Assembly: GCA_051889215.1 (NCBI GenBank)
Contig: JBJFDC010000008.1
Span: forward strand, 1-21,485
Length of the DNA: 21,485 bases
Source: UMGS1470 sp051889215
Lineage (GTDB): Bacteria; Bacillota; Clostridia; Christensenellales; UBA1242
Reading direction: 5' to 3'
Shown: in pieces, positions 14,501 through 20,405 of the stretch
Layout: each line of letters opens with the position of its first letter
How positions within the stretch are numbered: the first letter of the stretch is position 1
Notes under the pieces: model-generated
Databases searched by the model: none
Told to the model about the DNA's origin: nothing
The model's input: only the letters and a program-made list of their open reading frames with translations
Position numbers and translations under genes: made by a program

Positions 14501-14758
14501 ATGAATAGGTTAATGAATTTTTATATCGAACTACACAAGATAGAGAACCAGACAAGTATCAAAGACACGCCAAAACAACTTGAAAAACGAGTTTGTGAGG
14601 TTGTTGAAAGGTATTTCCCATACGCAGATAGCACGTTTAAGCATAGGGCATATTGCCGTTGTCTGCAAGGCGTTGCATACAACGAGAATAGACGAAAACT
14701 CAACGAGTGCATAAACGCATACTCAAAATTAGAGTTTGGGGGTGAAATATGCGATTAA
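14501..14758 (+). CDS. Unknown small protein, first gene of the integrase operon
   Basis: An 85-residue, basic, mostly helical protein with a central region VVERYFPYADSTFKHRAYCR and two close cysteines (YCRCL). I recognise no family and see no signal peptide or membrane segment. The start is well supported by GAGGTGA (14487-14493), 7 nt before ATG. Its 3' end overlaps the next ORF by 10 nt. It is probably element-specific; excisionase, regulator or toxin-like functions are all unproven. Confidence 0.7.
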   Translation: MNRLMNFYIELHKIENQTSIKDTPKQLEKRVCEVVERYFPYADSTFKHRAYCRCLQGVAYNENRRKLNECINAYSKLEFGGEICD

Positions 14759-14979
14759 AAAGGCGAGACGACTTTGACAAGGCAGATTTAACCGACCAAA
14801 CTATTTCGGGTAGTTTGGAGAACATAAAGGCACTTGTTGAAAAGTTAATAAGCAATCACGATTTGAAGGACAAAGATAAACAAGAGGAAGTGTTCGGCAT
14901 ATTTGATGAAATCGAGTATGAAGTCGCACGAGTCGCTGTTTATCTAAACTCACACAAAAAAGGTTGGTGGTTCTTATGA
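14749..14979 (+). CDS. Unknown small acidic helical protein
   Basis: 76 residues. A basic N-terminus (MRLKRRDDFDK) is followed by two predicted amphipathic helices (SGSLENIKALVEKLI and EEVFGIFDEIEYEVARVAVYL) and the tail KKGWWFL. No known family. GGGGGTGA lies 5 nt before ATG. It overlaps both neighbours (10 nt upstream; ATGA downstream), which points to coupled translation. Confidence 0.68.
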   Translation: MRLKRRDDFDKADLTDQTISGSLENIKALVEKLISNHDLKDKDKQEEVFGIFDEIEYEVARVAVYLNSHKKGWWFL

Positions 14980-15170
14980 GAAAAGACATTTTACAGACCT
15001 TTTATAATCTCCTAGAAATGCAAAAAGACCACTTGGCAGAATGTGAAAAAATGGTTGAATTTTCGACAAACATAAACTATGCAGTCATGTCATTTATTCA
15101 AGGGTTAATTGACGGACAAGGGGATAATCTGAAACTTTCAAAAGGTGAGAGTGAACATGTTCACGAGTGA
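14976..15170 (+). CDS. Unknown small helical protein
   Basis: 64 residues from the ATG that overlaps the previous stop (TTATGA); a start 12 bases earlier exists in frame but sits inside the upstream gene without its own ribosome binding site. The sequence is hydrophilic and helical (LQTFYNLLEMQKDHLAECEKM) with a short hydrophobic patch INYAVMSFIQGLI and an acidic His-containing tail. No family recognised. The integrase gene follows after 11 bp. Confidence 0.62.
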   Translation: MRKDILQTFYNLLEMQKDHLAECEKMVEFSTNINYAVMSFIQGLIDGQGDNLKLSKGESEHVHE

Positions 15171-15181
15171 GGTGATTCGAT

Positions 15182-16171
15182 TTGAAAAGTAAACGAGATA
15201 TTCACGTCCGGAAACGTTCTGATGGTTTGTTTGAGTTGAGATACACGGAAAATGGTGTTCAGAGGTCAATTTATGGCAAAAACAAGGGTGAATGCCGTTT
15301 GAGATATGGACTCATTAGAAATAGTGCAAAGAGGACAGCGGAGCATAGCATGACCTTTTTGGCATGGTATGAAAAGTGGTTGAGTTTGTATAAAGTCGAC
15401 AATTTGAAAGAGCGAACACTAAATAATTTGAAGGGAATATTTAACAAGCATATTTTGCCATATATAGGCACAAAGTCTCTGCGGCGGATAAATTCGCAAG
15501 ACTTGCAAGAGGTGTTTAATAATATGCGAAATATACCGCGACAAGCAACGATTGCATACATTCAAGTCAATGCATGTTTTGAGCAAGCATATCGGTTGAA
15601 TATAATTTCACACAATCCATGTCTTGCGGTTGTTATAAAAAAGGATAAGGGTGGCAAAGGTCGAGCATTGACATTTGACGAAGAGAGGACACTTGTTGAA
15701 TATCTGGAAAAAACAAACGACCCTTTCAGAGAGTATGTGTATTTATATCTTTCACTTGGTGTTCGACGTTCGGAGTTGCTCAATATTGACGGGGTTGACG
15801 ATGTTGACCGCGAAAATAACGTTGTGCATATACGAGGGACAAAGACCGAGGGTTCGGATAGATGCATACAAACTTTGCCGGAAATAATAGCATTGATACC
15901 ATTGAAGCACAAGGCATTTTCATTGTCTGCAGACAAGGTTAATCGAAAGTTTAAGGAGTTATGCGATTTGTTAGGTTTTGAGGGAATAACCTTGCATTCT
16001 TTGCGACATACATTTGCGACTCGCTGCATTGAAAACGGGATATCTGAAATTGTAGTTCAGAAATGGTTAGGACATGCAAGCATAACAATGACACTTGATA
16101 GATACACACATATATCCGAGGAGTTTAAGTCTCAAGAAATTGACAAACTTTCTTTCTCTTTTTTACCCTAA
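15182..16171 (+). CDS. Tyrosine recombinase/integrase (phage and Tn916-like)
   Basis: A 329-residue site-specific recombinase. The N-terminal about 45 residues (HVRKRSDGLFELRYTENG, then GKNKGECR) resemble the AP2-like arm-binding domain; next is a SAM-like core-binding domain (about 60-150) and the catalytic domain. Active-site residues seen: Arg195 in LGVRRSEL, His272-x-x-Arg275 in LHSLRHTFATR, the GH of WLGHASI near 298 and nucleophile Tyr308 in LDRYTH. All are present, so it should be active. TTG start, with GAGGTGA 8 nt upstream. It lies 95 bp from attR, as usual for tRNA-targeted integrases. The last codons overlap the right TACCCTAA box. Confidence 0.95.
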   Translation: MKSKRDIHVRKRSDGLFELRYTENGVQRSIYGKNKGECRLRYGLIRNSAKRTAEHSMTFLAWYEKWLSLYKVDNLKERTLNNLKGIFNKHILPYIGTKSLRRINSQDLQEVFNNMRNIPRQATIAYIQVNACFEQAYRLNIISHNPCLAVVIKKDKGGKGRALTFDEERTLVEYLEKTNDPFREYVYLYLSLGVRRSELLNIDGVDDVDRENNVVHIRGTKTEGSDRCIQTLPEIIALIPLKHKAFSLSADKVNRKFKELCDLLGFEGITLHSLRHTFATRCIENGISEIVVQKWLGHASITMTLDRYTHISEEFKSQEIDKLSFSFLP

Positions 16172-16183
16172 TTTTCTCCCTAA
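16164..16183 (+). repeat. Right pair of CCCTAA boxes (putative integrase arm sites)
   Basis: TACCCTAA (16164-16171, containing the integrase stop codon) and CTCCCTAA (16176-16183), 12 bp apart, matching the left-end pair at 13057-13076. Confidence 0.6.
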
Positions 16184-16219
16184 AAAAAGCACATATTTTG
16201 ACAAAAATGAAAAATTCAA

Positions 16220-16247
16220 CCCTTTTGACAAAAGGGATAGAGGGCAA
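16220..16247 (+). repeat. Right copy of element-end repeat, with hairpin
   Basis: ACAAAAGGGATAGAGGGCAA (16228-16247) matches 13011-13030 at 19 of 20 bases. CCCTTTT (16220-16226) and AAAAGGG (16230-16236) form a hairpin around GAC that could end integrase transcription, though no T run follows. Confidence 0.75.
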
Positions 16248-16265
16248 TAAATTTGTCATGCAATC

Positions 16266-16318
16266 TTAAGGGGCGTGTTCGAGAGAGTGTGGGTTCAAGT
16301 CCCACCACCAGCACCAAA
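16266..16318 (+). repeat. attR: displaced original tRNA-Leu 3' end
   Basis: Carries TTAAGGGGCGTGT, variable-arm bases TC-GAGA-GA, the T-arm, acceptor 3' strand and CCA. It lacks the 5' half of the tRNA and is therefore not a functional gene. The original terminator (AGACC-TTCG-GGTCT and T run, to 16338) follows directly. Confidence 0.92.
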
Positions 16319-16549
16319 AGACCTTCGGGTCTTTTTTTGTTGGTGGGACTTTTGTGCTTTGCACAACAAACGCGTTGCGTTTGGAACCCACACTTGTGTG
16401 GCTGGCGCCCGTCTTTGCGAGTCCGTCAGCGGAGTCAAGTTGTCACTTGACTGCACGTCCCACCACCAGCACCAAAAGACCTTCGGGTCTTTTTTTGTTG
16501 GTGGGACTTTTGTGCTTTGCACAACAAACGCGTTGCGTTTGGAACCCAC
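16299..16549. repeat. 93-bp direct repeat (two copies) containing the tRNA-Leu 3' end and terminator
   Basis: Copies 16299-16391 and 16457-16549 appear identical, 158 bp apart. Each runs from the tRNA T-stem GTCCCACC through CCA and the terminator into TGGTGGGAC, hairpin TTGTGC-TTT-GCACAA, hairpin AAACGC-GTT-GCGTTT and GGAACCCAC. The whole forms an imperfect palindrome: GTCCCACCA pairs with TGGTGGGAC, and in copy 1 GTGTGGGTTC (16287-16296) pairs with GAACCCACAC (16384-16393). The 65-bp linker has its own hairpin AGTCAAGT-TGTC-ACTTGACT. Confidence 0.88.
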
Positions 16550-16578
16550 GAGGTTGTATGTGCATTTGATTATTAAAG

Positions 16579-16604
16579 AAAAAACAGTCGTGAGACTGTT
16601 TTTT
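16579..16604. terminator. Terminator downstream of tRNA-Cys
   Basis: AAAAAACAGTC and GACTGTTTTTT around GTGA; symmetric, so it works on both strands. It ends the minus-strand tRNA-Cys transcript 6 bp past the gene and insulates it from the repeat region. Confidence 0.88.
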
Positions 16605-16610
16605 GTTGTT

Positions 16611-16685
16611 TGGAGGTACCACCCGGATTTGAACCGGGGAATAAAGGTTTTGCAGACCTTTGCCTTACCGCTTGGCCATGGTACC
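16611..16685 (-). tRNA. tRNA-Cys (anticodon GCA)
   Basis: Acceptor GGTACCA/TGGTACC with discriminator T and encoded CCA. The anticodon arm AGGTCTGCAAAACCT gives GCA; the T-arm CCCGG-TTCAAAT-CCGGG is intact. Confidence 0.96.
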
Positions 16686-16697
16686 AAAGACTTTGTT

Positions 16698-16726
16698 ATC
16701 ATATCAGAAAATTTTGCTCTTGTCAA
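16698..16726 (-). promoter_or_regulatory. tRNA-Cys promoter
   Basis: On the minus strand TTGACA (16721-16726), 17-bp spacer, TATGAT (16698-16703), about 12 bp before the tRNA. Confidence 0.85.
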
Positions 16727-16771
16727 TAAAATTATATGCAAACAAACAAAATTTAGCAATATGATAATAAT

Positions 16772-16797
16772 AAAAAAATCCAAGCCAAAAGCCCGGA
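16772..16797 (-). terminator. Terminator downstream of tRNA-Gly
   Basis: On the minus strand TCCGGGC-TTTT-GGCTTGGA (a 7-bp stem with two G-T pairs and one unpaired base), then a run of T. It separates the Val-Gly unit from tRNA-Cys. Confidence 0.65.
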
Positions 16798-16804
16798 CAA
16801 ATTT

Positions 16805-16879
16805 TGGAGCGGAAGACGAGATTCGAACTCGCGACCCTTGCCTTGGCAAGGCAATGCTCTACCACTGAGCCACTCCCGC
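16805..16879 (-). tRNA. tRNA-Gly (anticodon GCC)
   Basis: GCGGGAG acceptor pairs with CTTCCGC (one wobble), encoded CCA, anticodon arm TTGCCTTGCCAAGGCAA with GCC, T-arm GCGAG-TTCGAAT-CTCGT. It lies 3 bp after tRNA-Val in transcription order. Confidence 0.95.
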
Positions 16880-16882
16880 AAG

Positions 16883-16958
16883 TGGTGGGAATTATAGGGC
16901 TCGAACCTATGACCCTCTGCTTGTAAGGCAGATGCTCTCCCAGCTGAGCTAAACTCCC
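16883..16958 (-). tRNA. tRNA-Val (anticodon TAC)
   Basis: GGGAGTT pairs with AATTCCC, encoded CCA, anticodon arm CTGCCTTACAAGGCAG with TAC, T-arm ATAGG-TTCGAGC-CCTAT. It is first in a two-tRNA transcript with tRNA-Gly. Confidence 0.96.
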
Positions 16959-16973
16959 ATCAAAACGATATAT

Positions 16974-17002
16974 ACTATACCAAACCAAATGCTTCTTGTC
17001 AA
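16974..17002 (-). promoter_or_regulatory. tRNA-Val/Gly promoter
   Basis: On the minus strand TTGACA (16997-17002), 17-bp spacer, TATAGT (16974-16979), followed by the tRNA about 15 bp on. Confidence 0.88.
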
Positions 17003-17059
17003 CAGATTTTTCTAATAAAATGAAAAATATAAAACTTCAAATTAATATTTTTTCACGAC

Positions 17060-17092
17060 AAAAAAACCTCAAGCAATGCTCGGGGTTTTTTT
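17060..17092 (-). terminator. Terminator of the 50-residue protein gene
   Basis: AACCTC/GGGGTT and AGC/GCT form a stem flanked by an A run on the left and a T run on the right of the plus strand, so it functions on the minus strand. A palindrome TAAGGAATGATTCCTTA follows at 17095-17111. Confidence 0.75.
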
Positions 17093-17124
17093 GTTAAGGA
17101 ATGATTCCTTATTGGTTTTGAAAA

Positions 17125-17277
17125 CTATTTGCAGTTTTTTGCTTCGTTCTTTGATGAACGTGAGCTTGAAGATGTTTTTGATTCACTTCCACTTTCAACT
17201 CTTGAATTTGAGTTTGAATTTTGTGTTGAGTGATCGCAACGCTTCTTTGCATTTTTGTTTGCATTTTTGCCAAACAT
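17125..17277 (-). CDS. Small Ser/Asn/Lys-rich protein of unknown function
   Basis: A 50-residue ORF beginning MFGKNANKNAKKRCD, with a Ser-rich centre (SKTSSSSRSS) and ending KNEAKNCK. It has a near-perfect ribosome binding site GGAGGTG, 6 nt before ATG, and a good terminator, so it is very probably expressed. Composition suggests a disordered, basic, soluble protein; two cysteines lie at residues 14 and 49. I know of similar tiny KN- and Cys-containing proteins in Clostridia only in a general way and assign no function. It is the last gene of the ruvX-DUF1292 stretch, 73 bp after DUF1292. Confidence 0.72.
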   Translation of the reverse strand: MFGKNANKNAKKRCDHSTQNSNSNSRVESGSESKTSSSSRSSKNEAKNCK

Positions 17278-17350
17278 AGTTTTCACCTCCTATTACTTGC
17301 AGATACGATTCTGCAATAATATTGTGAGCAAAAACCATGGAAAAAATACA

Positions 17351-17698
17351 TTAATTTTCAGATTCTTCTTCGTCGAGAAGTTTGTAGTATTCCTCGAATA
17401 CTTTTTCTCCAATTTCGTCATTATCTTCCATGACAAGGCGCGATTCACCACTTTGGTCTTTTGTGATTTTGAAGACAAATGCCTCATCGTCTTCAACTCC
17501 GTCCATTTTGTCCATTGGTTTGAGGATTACATAAGTTTCGTTATCCATTGGAATGATTGCGACTTGTTCAAAGGTGTATGAGTCACCATTGTCATCGGCA
17601 AGGATAATTGGATCAAAATTGTTTTCGTCAAACAAAACGTCCAAAAGGTCCAATTTTTCCTCAAGTTCTTCTTTGTTTTCAACTTCTTTTTTTGCCAT
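17351..17698 (-). CDS. DUF1292 (YrzB-like) acidic protein
   Basis: 115 residues, strongly acidic. After a Glu/Lys-rich N-terminus comes the DUF1292 core: NFDPIILADDNGDSYTFEQV, IIPMDNETYVILKPMD, then EAFVFKI and a terminal EEYYKLLDEEE. Function is unknown; in Firmicutes the family is often found just after ruvX (yrrK-yrzB in Bacillus), and that order holds here. I chose the start at 17698 because GGAG lies close upstream; an ORF-extending start 39 bp further up would lie within ruvX. Confidence 0.88.
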   Translation of the reverse strand: MAKKEVENKEELEEKLDLLDVLFDENNFDPIILADDNGDSYTFEQVAIIPMDNETYVILKPMDKMDGVEDDEAFVFKITKDQSGESRLVMEDNDEIGEKVFEEYYKLLDEEESEN

Positions 17699-17708
17699 AA
17701 TAAACTCC

Positions 17709-18134
17709 TTATTTTTTTGAATTGAGATAACTTTCAAGAATGATAGCGGCAGCGACTTTATCTATATTTTGCTTTCTATCTTTCCTTTTCATTCCGCCTT
17801 CAAGCAAAATTTCTTCCGCGGACACCGACGAAAGTCTCTCATCTTGGAACACAAAATTAACATTTGCCGGAGTGTTGTTTTTCAACTCATTGACAAATTC
17901 TCGTGTTTTTTGTGCCCTTTCGCCCTCGGTTCCGTCCATATTAAGCGGAAGTCCAACGACGACTGTTTTTACAGAATTATCTTTTATTAAGTCACAGATA
18001 TGATTGATGTCGGCTTGCAAGTTTTTTCTCGTGTATGTTTCAAACGGAGATGCAATCAGTCTCATGAGGTCTGTCATTGCAACACCAATTCTAACTTCGC
18101 CATAATCAAGAGCCATAACTTTGTAATAATCCAT
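17709..18134 (-). CDS. ruvX: RuvX/YqgF Holliday-junction resolvase-like nuclease
   Basis: RNase H-fold protein, also linked to 16S rRNA 5' processing. From this start it is 141 residues, the family norm. Catalytic acids: Asp10 in ALDYGEVRIGVA, Glu99 in FQDERLSS and Asp125 in NIDKVAAAIIL; VVGLPLNMDGTEGERA is the family loop. The start is set by AAGG upstream and by alignment; a longer frame reaching 18227 adds 31 residues that run through the promoter. A minus-strand promoter TTGACT-N16-TAAAAT lies at 18152-18179. Confidence 0.93.
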   Translation of the reverse strand: MDYYKVMALDYGEVRIGVAMTDLMRLIASPFETYTRKNLQADINHICDLIKDNSVKTVVVGLPLNMDGTEGERAQKTREFVNELKNNTPANVNFVFQDERLSSVSAEEILLEGGMKRKDRKQNIDKVAAAIILESYLNSKK

Positions 18135-18151
18135 ATAAAACCTTATAATAT

Positions 18152-18179
18152 ATTTTACATATCGAGAAATTTTAGTCAA
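18152..18179 (-). promoter_or_regulatory. ruvX promoter
   Basis: Minus-strand TTGACT (18174-18179), 16-bp spacer, TAAAAT (18152-18157), just upstream of the ruvX ribosome binding site and after the preceding terminator. Confidence 0.6.
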
Positions 18180-18199
18180 ATGAATGAGCGTATCTGCAT

Positions 18200-18229
18200 A
18201 AAAAAAGATGATTTCGCTTGAAATCACCT
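18200..18229 (-). terminator. Terminator of the tcdA-trx-nifSU operon
   Basis: On the minus strand GGTGATTTC-AAGC-GAAATCATC with a T run; it starts 10 bp past the YtxH-like gene. Confidence 0.87.
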
Positions 18230-18238
18230 CAAATTATT

Positions 18239-18394
18239 TTATTTTTTGCTCGCTTGAGCTTTTAATTGCTTCATGGTGTTTTTTACTGCCTTCTCGCCTT
18301 TGTTTACCATTTTTTCAACCTCTTGGTTGTTTTTTACGATAATTGCTCCAGCGATGAAACCAAGTGCCATGCCAATGATTAATCCTTCTTTCAT
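18239..18394 (-). CDS. YtxH-like small membrane-anchored protein
   Basis: A 51-residue ORF: MKEGLIIGMALGFIAGAIIV (a glycine-zipper membrane helix, residues 4-20) followed by a Lys/Glu amphipathic helix (VEKMVNKGEKAVKNTMKQLK). This is the layout of the YtxH/gas-vesicle-protein-like group, whose role is unclear (stress-linked in Bacillus). GGGAGG lies 5 nt upstream of ATG. It lies 46 bp after nifU and before the operon terminator, so it is probably cotranscribed with the Fe-S genes. Confidence 0.75.
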   Translation of the reverse strand: MKEGLIIGMALGFIAGAIIVKNNQEVEKMVNKGEKAVKNTMKQLKAQASKK

Positions 18395-18440
18395 ATTTTC
18401 CTCCCATGCTTATTATCTGCAATAAAAGGAATTTTATGAA

Positions 18441-18851
18441 TTAATCCTCGTCTTCCTCTCTTTTTTCGCTTTTTTCGGCTTTTTCTTTTCTCTTGTAATA
18501 ATCTTCAACTGCTGCGTGAATTGCCTCTTCTGCGAGAATTGAGCAGTGAATTTTTACTGGAGGAAGTCCGCCAAGAATATCAATAACGTCACTATTTTTC
18601 ACAGCGAGTGCCTCTTCAATGGTTTTTCCCTTAATCAGGTCAATCGCGGTGTTTGTTGATGCAATTGCAGCAGCGCAACCAAAAGTTTTGAATTTTGCGT
18701 CTTCAATGATGCCATCGTCATTGATTTTTAGATATATTTTCATGATATCGCCACATTTTGCATTTCCAACCTTGCCAATGCCGTTTGCGCCACGCAAAGA
18801 GCCCGCGTTTGTTGGATTTGTGAATGCTTCCATAACTTTGTTATTATACAT
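18441..18851 (-). CDS. nifU: NifU/IscU-type Fe-S cluster scaffold
   Basis: Scaffold on which sulfur from NifS and iron are assembled before transfer to apoproteins. 136 residues. The three conserved cysteines are Cys33 (AKCGD, with Asp35), Cys59 (FGCAAAIAS) and Cys103 (IHCS). There is only the N-terminal scaffold domain, with no NifU C-terminal Nfu domain; instead it has a charged Lys/Glu tail from about residue 120. The start overlaps the nifS stop by 8 nt, so the two are coupled. Confidence 0.94.
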   Translation of the reverse strand: MYNNKVMEAFTNPTNAGSLRGANGIGKVGNAKCGDIMKIYLKINDDGIIEDAKFKTFGCAAAIASTNTAIDLIKGKTIEEALAVKNSDVIDILGGLPPVKIHCSILAEEAIHAAVEDYYKRKEKAEKSEKREEDED

Positions 18852-20028
18852 TTTTCTTTCCCCTCCCTGCTTTTGTTAGTGGTGAAATGCTTCTGAGTTT
18901 TTCAACAACTTCAACCAAATTTTCAACGACATAATCAACATCTTCCTTTGAAATTGATTTTGGGAATGAGAATCTGATTGAACCTTGAGCAATTTCATCT
19001 TCAATGCCCATTGCTTTGAGCACATGCGAAGGTTCAAGTGAGCCAGACGTGCAAGCCGAACCCGTTGACACGCAAATGCCTCGCATATCGAGCATAAGCA
19101 AAATCGACTCACCTTCAATCATTTCAAAAGAAATATTGACTGTTCCCTGAATTTTTTGATAAGGATGTCCGTTAACATGGATGTATGGGATTTTTTCTTC
19201 AACTTGTTGCAAGAAATAATGTCTGATTGCTTTGAGTTTTTGGGTATTGATGAACAAGTCTCTGTTTGCAATTTCACAAGCTTTTCCGAATCCTGCGATT
19301 GCTGGAACATTGAGTGTTCCACCGCGTTTTCTTCGCTCTTGATTTCCACCAGCAATGAGAGGATTGATTTTTACACCGTTTCTTATGTAGAGTGCGCCAA
19401 CACCTTTTGGTCCATAAATCTTGTGCGAACTGATGCTCATTGCATCGATTTGCATGTCTTGAACATCAAGTTTGACAGCGCCAAGTGCTTGAACAGCGTC
19501 AACGTGATAATAGATGCCTTTTTCTTTTGCTGTCATGCCGATTGCTTTGATGTTTTGGATTGTGCCAACTTCATTATTAACCGCCATGATTGAAATTAAT
19601 ATTGTGTCTTTTCTGATGTTGTGCATAAGTTCAGCGATTGAGACAACTCCATATTGGTCAACAGGAAGATAAGTGACTTCAAATCCTTCATTTTCGAGTT
19701 CTTTACAAGCTTCCAAAACAGCGTGATGTTCAATTTGGCTTGTAATTATATGCTTGCCTTTTCCCTTGTTGGCATGAGCAATCCCTTTGATTGCCCAGTT
19801 ATCAGCTTCTGTTCCGCCAGAAGTAAAATAGATTTCATTTGAATGCTCTGCATTAATTGCTTTTGCAATTCTATCTCTTGCTCTGTCAACAACGCCTGCT
19901 GCTTCTCGTCCAAAAGAATGAAGTGAACTTGGATTGCCATAAATTGTATTGAAGCAAGGCAACATTTCATTTAAAACTTCGCTCAAAACAGAAGTTGTTG
20001 CGGCATTATCTAAATAAACTTTTCTCAT
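18844..20028 (-). CDS. nifS: Cysteine desulfurase (NifS/IscS group I)
   Basis: PLP enzyme turning cysteine into alanine plus enzyme-bound persulfide. 394 residues. Seen: N-terminal VYLDNAATT, His pair in IEHHAVLE (101-102), PLP Lys203 in SISSHKIYGPKG and the active-site Cys326 in the loop STGSACTSGS. That loop is the class I type, fitting NifU as partner. It feeds Fe-S assembly and possibly tRNA thiolation. It lies 65 bp after the thioredoxin gene in an apparent operon. Confidence 0.96.
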   Translation of the reverse strand: MRKVYLDNAATTSVLSEVLNEMLPCFNTIYGNPSSLHSFGREAAGVVDRARDRIAKAINAEHSNEIYFTSGGTEADNWAIKGIAHANKGKGKHIITSQIEHHAVLEACKELENEGFEVTYLPVDQYGVVSIAELMHNIRKDTILISIMAVNNEVGTIQNIKAIGMTAKEKGIYYHVDAVQALGAVKLDVQDMQIDAMSISSHKIYGPKGVGALYIRNGVKINPLIAGGNQERRKRGGTLNVPAIAGFGKACEIANRDLFINTQKLKAIRHYFLQQVEEKIPYIHVNGHPYQKIQGTVNISFEMIEGESILLMLDMRGICVSTGSACTSGSLEPSHVLKAMGIEDEIAQGSIRFSFPKSISKEDVDYVVENLVEVVEKLRSISPLTKAGRGKKNV

Positions 20029-20093
20029 ATTTGTTCCCTTTATTTAATTTCATCATATGATAACACCAAAACATTTTCAAGTCAAGATGGAAA

Positions 20094-20405
20094 TTATTTG
20101 TTTTTGTCAATAATCTGATTAATTTTTTCAGAATTAATAAGTCCAATTGATTTGTCAACGAGATTTCCATTTTTAAAGAACAAAACTGTTGGGACACTCA
20201 TAATCCCAAAACTTTTTGCAAGGTCATAGTTCTCATCAACATCAACTTTAAAAAATTTTGCATCATCTCTTGTCTCTGAAACATCTTCAAGAATTGGAGA
20301 GAGCATTCGACAAGGACCACACCATGTTGCAAAAAAATCAACAACAGCAAATCCTTCTGAAATTTCTTCATTAAATTGTTTTTCGTTTTCAATGTGTTTA
20401 ATCAT
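20094..20405 (-). CDS. Thioredoxin
   Basis: Compact 103-residue thioredoxin. Active site WCGPC has Cys29 and Cys32, preceded by VVDFFATW; the cis-Pro motif is MSVPTVLFFKNG. It is cytoplasmic, with no signal peptide. It overlaps the upstream RseC-like gene by 8 nt and lies just before nifS. This placement suggests it reduces persulfide or disulfide intermediates in that pathway, though thioredoxin reductase is not in the window and a general role is equally possible. Confidence 0.95.
   Translation of the reverse strand: MIKHIENEKQFNEEISEGFAVVDFFATWCGPCRMLSPILEDVSETRDDAKFFKVDVDENYDLAKSFGIMSVPTVLFFKNGNLVDKSIGLINSEKINQIIDKNK

Larger units (their letters stand above)
12959..16318. mobile_element. 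Integrative element in tRNA-Leu, about 3.3 kb
   Basis: Bounded by a 53-bp direct repeat of the tRNA-Leu 3' half (49 of 53 identical) at a constant offset of 3307 bp. It encodes a tyrosine recombinase next to the right att site, three small unknown ORFs and an RHH regulator. Both ends hold matching short repeats outside the att core. Roughly 1.1 kb of its left part has no convincing gene but is rich in dyads, promoters and inverted repeats. No relaxase, replication initiator, coupling protein or recognisable excisionase is visible, so it looks like a satellite or cis-mobilisable element rather than a self-transmissible one. Confidence 0.88.

Noticed and set aside
16266..16318. Second functional tRNA-Leu gene
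   Set aside because: Only the 3' half is present; there is no acceptor 5' strand or D-arm upstream, so it is an att remnant.
16275..16868. 197-residue plus-strand ORF and the 184-residue minus-strand ORF opposite
   Set aside because: Both span tRNA genes, terminators and the 93-bp repeat; internal duplications in the translations come from the DNA repeat.
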